A DNA stretch of 64,000 bases from Sphingomonadaceae bacterium (GTDB lineage Bacteria; Pseudomonadota; Alphaproteobacteria; Sphingomonadales; Sphingomonadaceae): the NCBI GenBank assembly GCA_020850455.1, contig JADZEQ010000010.1, positions 1 to 64,000 on the forward strand, given 5' to 3'. The notes under the pieces are model-generated. The model ran no database searches. It saw nothing but the letters and a program-made list of their open reading frames with translations, and had not been told where the DNA came from. Numbering within the stretch: position 1 is the stretch's first letter; every line of letters begins with the position of its first letter. A program made the position numbers and the translations under genes. Shown here piece after piece: positions 25,640 through 33,735 of the stretch.

Positions 25640-26194
25640 ATGGGGACCAAATTTATGCCTTTACGACACGGCTATCGCCTTGCCGCCGCGCTGTTCGCCG
25701 CCACATTTTTGGCCAATGGCAGCGCCGCCCTTGCCGAATCCGAACCCGGCCCGACCCGCACCGTCATTTTGCGGCCATTGTCGTTTGTGACGGTGAATGA
25801 TCTGGACTTTGGTGACATGATCGCCAGCGGCATGTCGGGGCAGGTGCGCCTGTTCCCCGATGGCACGCGCACGGCAACCGGCGGGGTAACCCTGGTCGGC
25901 AATCGTCAGCAACCGGCCGTATTTTCGGGCTATGGCACGCGCAACCAGCAGGTGCTGATTTCGATGTCGTCCAATTCCATCACACTGACCGGTCCGGGTG
26001 CACCGATGACCGTCACCATGTGGGAAATTGGTTCAACCCCGACCGCCATATTATCAACCGTTCCCCGGCGCTTTCGCATCACATCCGCCAGCGGTATTTT
26101 CACCTTTCCGCTTGGTGCCCGCCTTTCGGTCGGCGCGAACCAGGCACCGGGCGTCTACACAGGCAATTTTTCGATCACCCTCAACTATCTCTAG
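25640..26194 (+). CDS. DUF4402 secreted protein
   Basis: 184 aa. Signal peptide (YRLAAALFAATFLANGSAAL) and a DUF4402 domain with RTVILRPLSFVTVNDLDFGDMI and the C-terminal strand APGVYTGNFSITLNYL. DUF4402 proteins are small beta-sandwich surface or pilin-like proteins in sphingomonads, function unknown. A second ATG five codons in is an alternative start. A paralogue follows 115 bp later. Confidence 0.8.
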   Translation: MGTKFMPLRHGYRLAAALFAATFLANGSAALAESEPGPTRTVILRPLSFVTVNDLDFGDMIASGMSGQVRLFPDGTRTATGGVTLVGNRQQPAVFSGYGTRNQQVLISMSSNSITLTGPGAPMTVTMWEIGSTPTAILSTVPRRFRITSASGIFTFPLGARLSVGANQAPGVYTGNFSITLNYL

Positions 26195-26309
26195 CGGCTT
26201 AGTCGCCCTCTAAACCCAAATTTCTAGGGTTTGCCATGGATGCGCAGCGGATTTTGATCCGTCTGCGCGTTAACCATGTTCGATTATCGCTGTTTCACCT
26301 TTATCGGCG

Positions 26310-26852
26310 ATGCTCCACCCCATGCGTAGGAAAGGTCCCATCCTGCGTCGCAAAGGTCGGTCGGCACTGGCGCTCATGGTCGTAGCATCGCTAACGGTCC
26401 CAGCGCATGCTCAAACAACAGCCAGTGCCACCGGCCGGACGACAATCATCCATCCGCTTTCGGTGTCCGCCCAGCGTGACCTTGATTTCGGCAGATTAGT
26501 CGCCGGAACCACCGCCGGAACGGCCACGATCAACCCGATCACTGAAATGCGCACCGTCGATGGCGGGGCCAGCGGCGCGGGCGGCACGCCGGTCAGCGCC
26601 AGCTTTGCCGCGCGGGGTATTGCGGGGCAGATGTTGCATATTGTGGTGCCGTCCACCCCGGTCATCGCCAGCAATGGGTCAGGCGCGACAATGACGATCA
26701 GCAATTTTGCCCATGATGGCGGCAGCGGCCCCATATTGCTCAATGCAGATGGTGATGCGACCATCCATGTCGGGGCGACAATATCGCTGAGTCCCGGACA
26801 GGCAGAGGGCGCCTACACCGCCCATTTCAGCATAATTGCTATTTATCTCTAG
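26310..26852 (+). CDS. DUF4402 secreted protein, paralogue
   Basis: 180 aa with an Arg/Lys-rich N-terminus, signal peptide ending AHAQ, and a DUF4402 domain: RTTIIHPLSVSAQRDLDFGRLV, then PGQAEGAYTAHFSIIAIYL. It aligns along its length with the preceding gene and looks like an old duplication. The two could form a shared surface structure, but no chaperone or usher gene is adjacent. Confidence 0.8.
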   Translation: MLHPMRRKGPILRRKGRSALALMVVASLTVPAHAQTTASATGRTTIIHPLSVSAQRDLDFGRLVAGTTAGTATINPITEMRTVDGGASGAGGTPVSASFAARGIAGQMLHIVVPSTPVIASNGSGATMTISNFAHDGGSGPILLNADGDATIHVGATISLSPGQAEGAYTAHFSIIAIYL

Positions 26853-26878
26853 TCGGGCGGCTGCTAGTCGCTGGGCGC

Positions 26879-27076
26879 ATGAAACAGGCCTGCGAAACCA
26901 GCTATACCCATGACCACCGCATCTGCTGCATGGGCGCCAGCGACACGCCGCAAGCATCGGCAACGCTGGGGCATCCGCGCGTCTGGATAGAGATCGACAG
27001 CGAAATTGGCGTGGCGCAATGCGGATATTGCGACCATCGCTATATTTTGATCGGCGGCCCCGCCGACCAACGCTGA
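26879..27076 (+). CDS. zinc-finger CHCC domain protein
   Basis: 65 aa. GHPRVWIEI (His32) and CGYCDHRYIL (Cys48, Cys51) form the CHCC zinc-finger pattern known from the NDUFS6/complex I accessory family, with Cys16/Cys17 completing the site. Bacterial members are small cytosolic proteins of unclear role. The gene ends just before tldD. Confidence 0.85.
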   Translation: MKQACETSYTHDHRICCMGASDTPQASATLGHPRVWIEIDSEIGVAQCGYCDHRYILIGGPADQR

Positions 27077-27100
27077 TTGCGGATCAGGGGCCTACGCACC

Positions 27101-28543
27101 GTGCATGATGACCCGCGCCAATTGCTATATGCCGCAGGGCAGCTCGACCCCGATGGGGCGATGGCGCTCACCCGACAGGCATTGGCGGGTGCCGACGATG
27201 GTGAGCTGTACCTGCAATATCGCGCCAGCGAGGCGCTGGTCTTTGATGATGGCGCGCTGAAAGCGGCAGATTATGCGCAAAGCGCGGGCTTTGGCTTGCG
27301 TGCCGTCGTCGGGGAAAAGACCGGCTTTGCCCATGCCAGCGAACTGAGCGCCACCGCGATCGGTCGCGCCATCCCGACACTCAGCATCGTCACCGATGGC
27401 CATGGCGGGACGATGGCCGCCGCCCCCCATCGCACCAATCGCCGCCTATATGATGACGCCAACCCGATCGACGGTTGCAGCTTCCTCGACAAACTCAGCC
27501 TGTGCCAAGCGGTGGATGCCGCCGCGCGCGCGGCGGACCCCCGTGTGCGACAAGTCAGCGTCTCGCTGTCCGGCAGTTGGTCGGTCATCGACATAATACG
27601 CGCCGACGGCACCCGCGCGTCGGACGTGCGCCCACTTGTCCGCCTTAACGTCTCGCTGATCATGGCAGAGGGCGACCGCCGCGAAAGCGGCAGCTTTGGC
27701 ATTGGCGGGCGGCGCGGTTTTGCCGATCTGATGGAAACGGCAACATGGCAGCGCGCGATTGATGCTGCCCACAGCCAAGCGGCCAATAATCTGGAAAGTC
27801 AGCCTGCCCCGGCCGGCGAGATGACCGTTTTACTGGGGCCGGGTTGGCCGGGTATTTTGCTCCATGAAGCGGTCGGCCATGGGCTGGAGGGGGATTTTAA
27901 CCGCAAGGGAACGAGCGTTTTTTCCGGCCGTATCGGCACGCAGGTCGCGGCAAAAGGGGTGACGGTTATCGACGATGGCAGCCTGTTGAGCCCGGTGGGC
28001 GGCGCCCGGCGCGGGTCGCTCAACATTGATGATGAGGGGACGCCCTGTCAGGCCAATGTGCTGATCGAAGATGGTATTTTGACCAGCTATATGCACGACC
28101 GGCAGAGCGCGCGTCTGATGGGGGTTGCGCCCACCGGCAATGGTCGGCGCGAAAGCTATGCCCATGCACCCATGCCGCGCATGACCAACACCTTCATGGC
28201 CGCGGGCGCGGACGACCCCGACGAACTGCTCGCCCGCGTCAAGGATGGCATATTTGCCACCAGCTTTGGCGGCGGACAGGTTGATATTGTATCGGGCAAT
28301 TTCACCTTTTCCTGCACAGAGGCATGGCGGGTAAAAAATGGGCGCAAGCTCCACCCCATTCGCGGCGCGACGCTGATCGGCAATGGCCCCAAGGCGCTGC
28401 AACATATTGTCGGCATCGGCCATGATATGGCGTTGGATGAGGGGATTGGCGTGTGCGGCAAGGCGGGCCAAAGCGTCCCCGCCGGGGTTGGCCAGCCGAC
28501 CTTGCTGATAGAGGGGCTGACCATCGGCGGCACCGCAGATTGA
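27101..28543 (+). CDS. tldD: metalloprotease TldD
   Basis: 480 aa from GTG 27101. The HExxxH zinc motif is LLHEAVGHGLEGD (about residues 255-260), followed by ARRGSLNIDDEGTP and RQSARLMG. TldD forms a heterodimer with TldE/PmbA that degrades unfolded peptides and matures microcins. tldE is not in this window. An in-frame TTG at 27077 would add eight residues, but homologues start near the GTG and CAGGGG lies upstream of it. The stop overlaps the next start by one base (TGATG). Confidence 0.93.
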   Translation: MHDDPRQLLYAAGQLDPDGAMALTRQALAGADDGELYLQYRASEALVFDDGALKAADYAQSAGFGLRAVVGEKTGFAHASELSATAIGRAIPTLSIVTDGHGGTMAAAPHRTNRRLYDDANPIDGCSFLDKLSLCQAVDAAARAADPRVRQVSVSLSGSWSVIDIIRADGTRASDVRPLVRLNVSLIMAEGDRRESGSFGIGGRRGFADLMETATWQRAIDAAHSQAANNLESQPAPAGEMTVLLGPGWPGILLHEAVGHGLEGDFNRKGTSVFSGRIGTQVAAKGVTVIDDGSLLSPVGGARRGSLNIDDEGTPCQANVLIEDGILTSYMHDRQSARLMGVAPTGNGRRESYAHAPMPRMTNTFMAAGADDPDELLARVKDGIFATSFGGGQVDIVSGNFTFSCTEAWRVKNGRKLHPIRGATLIGNGPKALQHIVGIGHDMALDEGIGVCGKAGQSVPAGVGQPTLLIEGLTIGGTAD

Positions 28544-29286
28544 TGGATCGTGCGCCCGATTTGCTGCGCGTCGCAAGCTATAATGTCCATAAATGCGTCG
28601 GCACCGACCGACGGCGCAACCCCGAACGCATCATGGCCGTGCTGGGGGAAATCGACGCTGATATTATCGCGCTGCAAGAGGCGGATCGCCGATTTGGCGC
28701 GCGCGAGGCCGCGGTACCGCCCCGTCTGATTGCCGACTATGGTTGGCAGATCGTCGCTTTTGCCGATACGGCACCGGGAAGGGCAGCGCCGGGAGGGGCA
28801 GCATCAATCGGCTGGCATGGCAATGCGCTGCTTGTCCGCCGCGACGCGCATATAATTGCCAGCGGCATCATCCCGCTGCCGACGCTGGAACCGCGCGGGG
28901 CGGTTTATGCCGATATCCAATGGCGCGATTTTACCCTGCGGGTGGTTGGCATGCACCTCGACCTTTCGGGTATCCGGCGGCGGCAACAGGCGCGCACCAT
29001 CATCGCGGCAGCGGAAAACCGGCCCGAAAATTGCGCCGCCATATTGATGGGCGACCTTAACGACTGGTCGCCTTATGGCGGGGTGATTGCCGATTTTGAC
29101 CGCCATTTCCGCCTGCCGCCGCCCGCGCGCAGCTTTCATGCGCGCCGCCCGGTCGCCGCGCTCGACCGCATTATGACATCCCGCTGCCTCCACATATCTC
29201 GCAGCGGGGTACACCACAGCATTTTGGCCGCCCAAGCATCCGACCATTTGCCCGTCTGGGCCGATGTGGCGCGTGCACCTGCCTAA
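28543..29286 (+). CDS. endonuclease/exonuclease/phosphatase family protein
   Basis: 247 aa. EEP fold motifs: VASYNVHKCVGTD (Asn), ALQEAD (Glu), MHLDLSG (His), MGDLNDWS (Asp/Asn) and SDHLPVWADV (Asp/His), the full Mg2+-dependent catalytic set. Could be a nuclease, sphingomyelinase-like or inositol-phosphatase-like enzyme; substrate unknown. ATG overlaps the tldD stop, so the two are coupled. Confidence 0.9.
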   Translation: MDRAPDLLRVASYNVHKCVGTDRRRNPERIMAVLGEIDADIIALQEADRRFGAREAAVPPRLIADYGWQIVAFADTAPGRAAPGGAASIGWHGNALLVRRDAHIIASGIIPLPTLEPRGAVYADIQWRDFTLRVVGMHLDLSGIRRRQQARTIIAAAENRPENCAAILMGDLNDWSPYGGVIADFDRHFRLPPPARSFHARRPVAALDRIMTSRCLHISRSGVHHSILAAQASDHLPVWADVARAPA

Positions 29287-29396
29287 AAATGCGCCTGCCT
29301 AAAAATTAAGCAGCCTGCCCCAAATTGCGCACGAAAATATGCCTGCACCGGCCATCATGCGCACAAAATTGCCAGAATGTGGCGCATTTCCGCAAT

Positions 29397-29412
29397 TGGT
29401 ATGGATTTTGCT
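29397..29412 (+). promoter_or_regulatory. sigma-54 (RpoN) promoter upstream of amt
   Basis: TGGTATG-N4-TTGCT fits the -24/-12 consensus TGGCACG-N4-TTGCW at all the key positions (GG at -24, GC at -12, exact spacing). It closely resembles E. coli glnAp2 in form. Transcription would begin near 29423, about 38 bp before the ammonium transporter ATG. rpoN is present in this window. Confidence 0.6.
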
Positions 29413-29460
29413 GTTGATCTGACGGAGCGCTGCACCGCAGCATAAGTCAAAGGTCCATGC

Positions 29461-30882
29461 ATGTTGAAACCCCTGAAATATCTGAGCTGCGCTGCCGCAT
29501 CGCTGCTGGCGAGCGCGGCAGCGGCAACCCCGTCCGGCCCCATTCTCGCACCCGATGCCGCCGCCATGGCGGGTATGGCCGACAAAGGCGACAATGCCTG
29601 GCTGCTGGTGTCGAGCGCATTGGTGCTGATGATGTCGCTCCCCGGCCTTGCCCTGTTTTACGGCGGGCTGGTGCGCACCAAAAATATGCTCTCCATCCTG
29701 ATGCAATGTTTGATGATTGTCTCTCTGGCGGCAATCTTGTGGGTGTGCGTCGGCTATTCGCTGACCTTCACCGGCGGCAACGGCTGGTCGGCCCCCTTTA
29801 TCGGTGGCTTTGGCAAAGCGTTTCTGGCGGGCGTCACGCCAGCCAGCATGGCCGCCACATTTTCCAACAATGCCTATATTTCCGAATATGCCTTCATCGG
29901 TTTTCAGATGACCTTTGCGGCGATTACACCCGCGCTGATCGTCGGGGCATTTGCCGAACGTGTGCGCTTTGGCCCGCTAATGGCCTTTGTCGCGGCATGG
30001 CTCCTCCTCGCCTATTTCCCGATCGCCCATATGGTGTGGTATTGGGCCGGGCCGGATTTCCTGCCCAATGCGCCCACCGATGCCGGTCTGCTGTGGGGTT
30101 GGGGGGCGCTCGACTTCGCGGGTGGCACCGTTGTCCACATTAATGCAGGGGTTGCGGGGCTGGTCGGCTGCCTGATTATCGGCAAGCGCGTCGGCCATGG
30201 CCGCGAAGCCACCCCGCCGCACAGCCTGACGATGACGATGATCGGTGCATCCCTGCTGTGGGTGGGCTGGATCGGTTTCAACGCCGGGTCCAATCTGGAA
30301 GCCAACGGCCTAGCCGCGCTGGCAACGGTCAACACCATCGTTGCATCGGCCGCTGCCGCGCTCATCTGGTCGCTGATCGAATCCACCCGGCATGGCAAAC
30401 CATCGCTGTTGGGCGCGGTGACGGGGGCGATTGCCGGTCTGGTCGCCATCACCCCGGCAGCAGGCTTTGCATCGCCGGTTGGCGCAATCCTGCTCGGCGC
30501 AGCGGTGTCCCCGCTCTGCTACCTCTTTGTCGCGCATGTCAAAAATTGGCTGGGCTATGATGACACGCTCGACGTCTTTGGCGTTCATGGTGTAGGCGGC
30601 ATCGTTGGCGCCATCGGCACGGCCTTTGTCGCCAACCCGGCATGGGGCGGTCAGGGTGCGATGGACTATACGGTCTTTCCGGCGGTCGCCGCATCCTATG
30701 CGCTGGGCACGCAGCTGTGGACGCAGATTTGCGCCGTCGGCGTCACCATATTGTGGAGCGGGCTGGTTTCCGCCGTCCTGTTCACCGTGCTCAAGAAAAT
30801 CATGGGGCTGCGTCCCGATGCCGACAGTGAGCGGGAGGGGCTCGACCTCTCCAGCCATGGGGAACGCGCCTATAATTACTGA
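29461..30882 (+). CDS. amt: ammonium transporter AmtB
   Basis: 473 aa. Signal-like N-terminus (LKYLSCAAASLLASAAAAT), then eleven predicted membrane helices. Family motifs: LVLMMSLPGLALFYGGLVRTKNM, the twin His in VVHINAGVAGLVG and DVFGVHGVGGIVG, and ATPPHSLTMTMIGASLLWVGWIGFNAGS. It conducts NH4+/NH3. glnK, its usual partner, is not adjacent. A sigma-54 promoter upstream fits nitrogen-limited expression. Confidence 0.97.
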   Translation: MLKPLKYLSCAAASLLASAAAATPSGPILAPDAAAMAGMADKGDNAWLLVSSALVLMMSLPGLALFYGGLVRTKNMLSILMQCLMIVSLAAILWVCVGYSLTFTGGNGWSAPFIGGFGKAFLAGVTPASMAATFSNNAYISEYAFIGFQMTFAAITPALIVGAFAERVRFGPLMAFVAAWLLLAYFPIAHMVWYWAGPDFLPNAPTDAGLLWGWGALDFAGGTVVHINAGVAGLVGCLIIGKRVGHGREATPPHSLTMTMIGASLLWVGWIGFNAGSNLEANGLAALATVNTIVASAAAALIWSLIESTRHGKPSLLGAVTGAIAGLVAITPAAGFASPVGAILLGAAVSPLCYLFVAHVKNWLGYDDTLDVFGVHGVGGIVGAIGTAFVANPAWGGQGAMDYTVFPAVAASYALGTQLWTQICAVGVTILWSGLVSAVLFTVLKKIMGLRPDADSEREGLDLSSHGERAYNY

Positions 30883-30934
30883 ATATAGCTGATCCAATAA
30901 TCCACTAATCCAGAGGTTCCTCCTGCGAACAAAC

Positions 30935-30966
30935 TGGCCGGAGCCACAGCGCTCCGGCCATTTTTT
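30935..30966 (+). terminator. Rho-independent terminator after amt
   Basis: Perfect 10-bp stem TGGCCGGAGC / GCTCCGGCCA with a six-base loop and T6 tail. Confidence 0.88.
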
Positions 30967-30967
30967 A

Positions 30968-30985
30968 TGTGGCGCGCGCGCCACA
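30968..30985. repeat. 18-bp perfect palindrome upstream of a TonB receptor
   Basis: TGTGGCGCG and its exact inverse, CGCGCCACA, abut without spacer. It lies between the amt terminator and the receptor gene at 31110, about 125 bp before its ATG, and may be an operator. Confidence 0.35.
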
Positions 30986-31109
30986 ATGGCGGCGCAAAAA
31001 TAGTCTCTCTCGTAACCTTTGCTTGGCCTTGGCCGGTGGTTGCGCCAAGGAGGCGGCAGGGGGAAGCCAACAATAAGATTGTGCCCCCTTCCACGGAAGG
31101 AGACATACC

Positions 31110-33512
31110 ATGATACGCTCGACGGCCCTTCGGCGCATGACAAGCTGCGCCATCCCGGTCATCGCCGTTGCGCTGGCAACGCCAGCCTTTGCGCAAGACA
31201 CATCCAATGCCGAAACGCCAGCATCCGGCAATGACATCGTCGTTACCGCAACGCTGCGCGACAGCAGCCTGCAGGACGTGCCCTTTTCGATCAACGCCCA
31301 AACCGGTGAAGATCTGGAGCGCGCCAATGCCACCACGTTGGAGGCTGCATCGCGCAATGTCGCAGGCCTCAACATCCAGAACCTCGGGCCCGGCCAAAGC
31401 CAGGTGTCGATCCGCGGCGTTTCCGCCGGGCAGGTCGTCCGCGACCAACCCGGTGTCAAGGAACAGGTCGGCGTTTATCTCGACGAATCGGTGATCTCGC
31501 TCTCGCTCTTCACCCCCGACCTTGATCTGTTTGACCTCAACCGTCTCGAAACCCTGCGCGGACCGCAGGGGACGTTATTTGGTGCAGGCTCCATCGGCGG
31601 CACCATCCGTTACATCACCAACCAACCGCGCCTCGGCACCACCGAAGGGGTGATTGAAGGCAACCTCAACCTCGTCGATGGAGACAGCCTGGGTGGCCAG
31701 TTGCGCGGTGTCATCAACCTGCCGATTGGCGACAATGCAGCGTTGCGCGCGGTTGCTTATTATTCGCGCTTTGGCGGCTTTATCGACGCGCTCGGCCCCA
31801 ACCGCGTGCAAGAAGATGTGAATGATGGCCGTCGTTATGGTTTGCGCGTTGCGCTCGCCTTTCAGCCGTCGGACAATCTGACCATCACCCCGCGCATCGT
31901 CTATCAGGAATCGGTCTATGACGGGTTCAACCGGCAGGAGATTTTCAATCTTTACGCCAACCCGAACACGACGACCCGCCCGCCGGTCACCTTTGACGAA
32001 CGGCAGCAATATCTGCTGCTCGACGAAGGTTTCCGCGATCAGACCTTGATCGCTGATTTGACCACCCGCGCCGATCTGGGCGGGGCAGTGCTGACCTTGG
32101 TCGGCAGCTATATCAACCGCGATATTTTGGTCAGCCGCGATGCCAGCGCGCTGACGGGGTCGGTTTCAGTTGATCTGGGCTTCCCCGCCGCTGGTGTGTT
32201 GTTGCCGTCAAACCTGCGCGATACCACCGATCTGGAAAGCTGGACCGGCGAAATTCGCCTGGCGTCGGACAATGACAGCCCCTTCCAATGGGTGGTTGGC
32301 GCTTTCCACAGCCAAGTCGATCGCGCCTATTCACAGCGCCTGCCAACCCCGGGCTATGACGCATTTACCGACGCGCGCTTCGGTGCTGGCACGTCGGCGG
32401 CGGTTGCCAATGGTTTCCCGCTGCAGTCACCCTATAACGCCGACATCCCCTATGATATCAAGCAATTCGCGGTGTTTGGCGAAGCGAGCTATAATTTCGC
32501 TGACATGCTGACGCTGACGGCGGGTGGTCGTTATTATGATTTCCAGGAAACCCGCCAGTTTATTTCGGGCGGCCTGTTTTCCAACGGCGATCGCAATACC
32601 GACCGCACATCATCGAACGGCTTCACGCCGCGCTTTTTGCTGAGCTGGCGGGCGAGCGATGGTATCACCGTCAACGCACAGGCATCGCGCGGGTTCCGCT
32701 TGGGCGGGGTGAATGACCCGCTCAACATCCCGCTTTGTTCGGGTGGCGCGGGCGGTGTGGATGCCATGACCTATGGCAATCGCCCCAGCTATGACGATGA
32801 AAAGAGCTGGAACTATGAACTGGGCGTCAAAACCCAGGGCGATGGTTTCACCTTTAACGCCGCGGCATTTTACAACGACATCAGCAATTTGCAGATGACC
32901 GCCGATGCTGGCAGCTGTTCGTCACGCGTGGTGTTCAATGTGCCCAAGGCACATACGGCGGGTGTCGAATTTGAACTGGGGGTTGAACCGGTTGATGGCC
33001 TCAACCTCGGTCTGTCGGGCTCGATCTTGGAAGCACGCTTTGATTCGTCGGTCACCACGACCGCCGGTGTCGTCATCGCGGGTTTCCGCGATGGTAACCG
33101 CCTGCCCTCCACGCCTGAATTCACGCTGGCTGCCAGCGCGGATTACAGCTTTGACCTTACCGACGATACAACGGGCTTCTTCCGGGCTTCGGTGCAGCAT
33201 ATCGGTTCGCGGTATACGCAGGCGAGCGATCAGGAAGGCAACCCGCGCAGCTTTGTCTCGGGCCTTGCCTTTGGCGGCGCGACGGGCACGGTGCCGACGG
33301 TGGTCGACCTGCAGCTGGGTGACTATCAATTGGTTGACCTCAGCGCCGGGGTTGAATGGGATGATGGCCTGTCGGTCACCGTCTATGTCACCAATTTGTT
33401 CGACGAAAATGCGCTGCTGTCGTTCGATCGTGAACGCGGCGGTCGGGCACGCCTCGGCTTTTCAACCAACCAGCCGCGGACAATCGGCCTGACGGTGCGT
33501 AAGAGCTTCTGA
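31110..33512 (+). CDS. TonB-dependent receptor
   Basis: 800 aa. Signal peptide ending PAFAQ, plug with NDIVVTATLRDSSLQDVPFSI, SIRGVSAGQVVRDQPGVKEQVGVYLDE and LETLRGPQGTLFGAGSIGGTIRYIT, then a barrel ending TIGLTVRKSF. This is the catecholate/other-type subfamily with the RGPQGTLFG motif that is very abundant in sphingomonads, often for plant-derived aromatics or siderophores; substrate unknown. AAGGAG site precedes the ATG. Two terminators lie between it and the convergent GMC gene. Confidence 0.93.
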   Translation: MIRSTALRRMTSCAIPVIAVALATPAFAQDTSNAETPASGNDIVVTATLRDSSLQDVPFSINAQTGEDLERANATTLEAASRNVAGLNIQNLGPGQSQVSIRGVSAGQVVRDQPGVKEQVGVYLDESVISLSLFTPDLDLFDLNRLETLRGPQGTLFGAGSIGGTIRYITNQPRLGTTEGVIEGNLNLVDGDSLGGQLRGVINLPIGDNAALRAVAYYSRFGGFIDALGPNRVQEDVNDGRRYGLRVALAFQPSDNLTITPRIVYQESVYDGFNRQEIFNLYANPNTTTRPPVTFDERQQYLLLDEGFRDQTLIADLTTRADLGGAVLTLVGSYINRDILVSRDASALTGSVSVDLGFPAAGVLLPSNLRDTTDLESWTGEIRLASDNDSPFQWVVGAFHSQVDRAYSQRLPTPGYDAFTDARFGAGTSAAVANGFPLQSPYNADIPYDIKQFAVFGEASYNFADMLTLTAGGRYYDFQETRQFISGGLFSNGDRNTDRTSSNGFTPRFLLSWRASDGITVNAQASRGFRLGGVNDPLNIPLCSGGAGGVDAMTYGNRPSYDDEKSWNYELGVKTQGDGFTFNAAAFYNDISNLQMTADAGSCSSRVVFNVPKAHTAGVEFELGVEPVDGLNLGLSGSILEARFDSSVTTTAGVVIAGFRDGNRLPSTPEFTLAASADYSFDLTDDTTGFFRASVQHIGSRYTQASDQEGNPRSFVSGLAFGGATGTVPTVVDLQLGDYQLVDLSAGVEWDDGLSVTVYVTNLFDENALLSFDRERGGRARLGFSTNQPRTIGLTVRKSF

Positions 33513-33580
33513 GGGTGGTTTAGCCCATCGGGCTGAAATAATATTTCGCAATTCGGCTAGGATTGCGCGATTATCGCATA

Positions 33581-33617
33581 AAAAATGGCAGTGTGGCACA
33601 CACACTGCCATTTTTTT
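33581..33617 (+). terminator. Rho-independent terminator after TonB receptor
   Basis: Perfect 15-bp stem AAAAATGGCAGTGTG / CACACTGCCATTTTT with a five-base loop and T7. It can act on both strands. Confidence 0.9.
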
Positions 33618-33684
33618 GCTTTTCAAATTGCCGAATCACCGTCATAGTTTGGCCATAGTTTCGGGAGGGGAGAGCCCGGAAGGC

Positions 33685-33724
33685 TGGGTCGGAGCTCGCT
33701 GAGCGACTCCGACCCATTTTTTTT
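33685..33724 (+). terminator. second forward terminator, 70 bp after the first
   Basis: Long stem TGGGTCGGAG-CTCGCT / AGCG-A-CTCCGACCCA and T8 tail. It lies downstream of an already efficient terminator, with the convergent GMC gene starting its stop at 33736. The reverse strand lacks a T tail, so it is for forward transcripts only. A short transcript of its own may end here. Confidence 0.75.
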
Positions 33725-33735
33725 GCAAAATTTGG

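Noticed and set aside
29380-29395. TGGCGC...CCGCA as a sigma-54 promoter
   Set aside because: Spacing between GG and GC is one base short; the site at 29397-29412 fits exactly.
31021-31109. Cobalamin riboswitch upstream of the TonB receptor at 31110
   Set aside because: Only GGGAAGCC at 31061 resembles the conserved core; the rest of the B12 box is missing.
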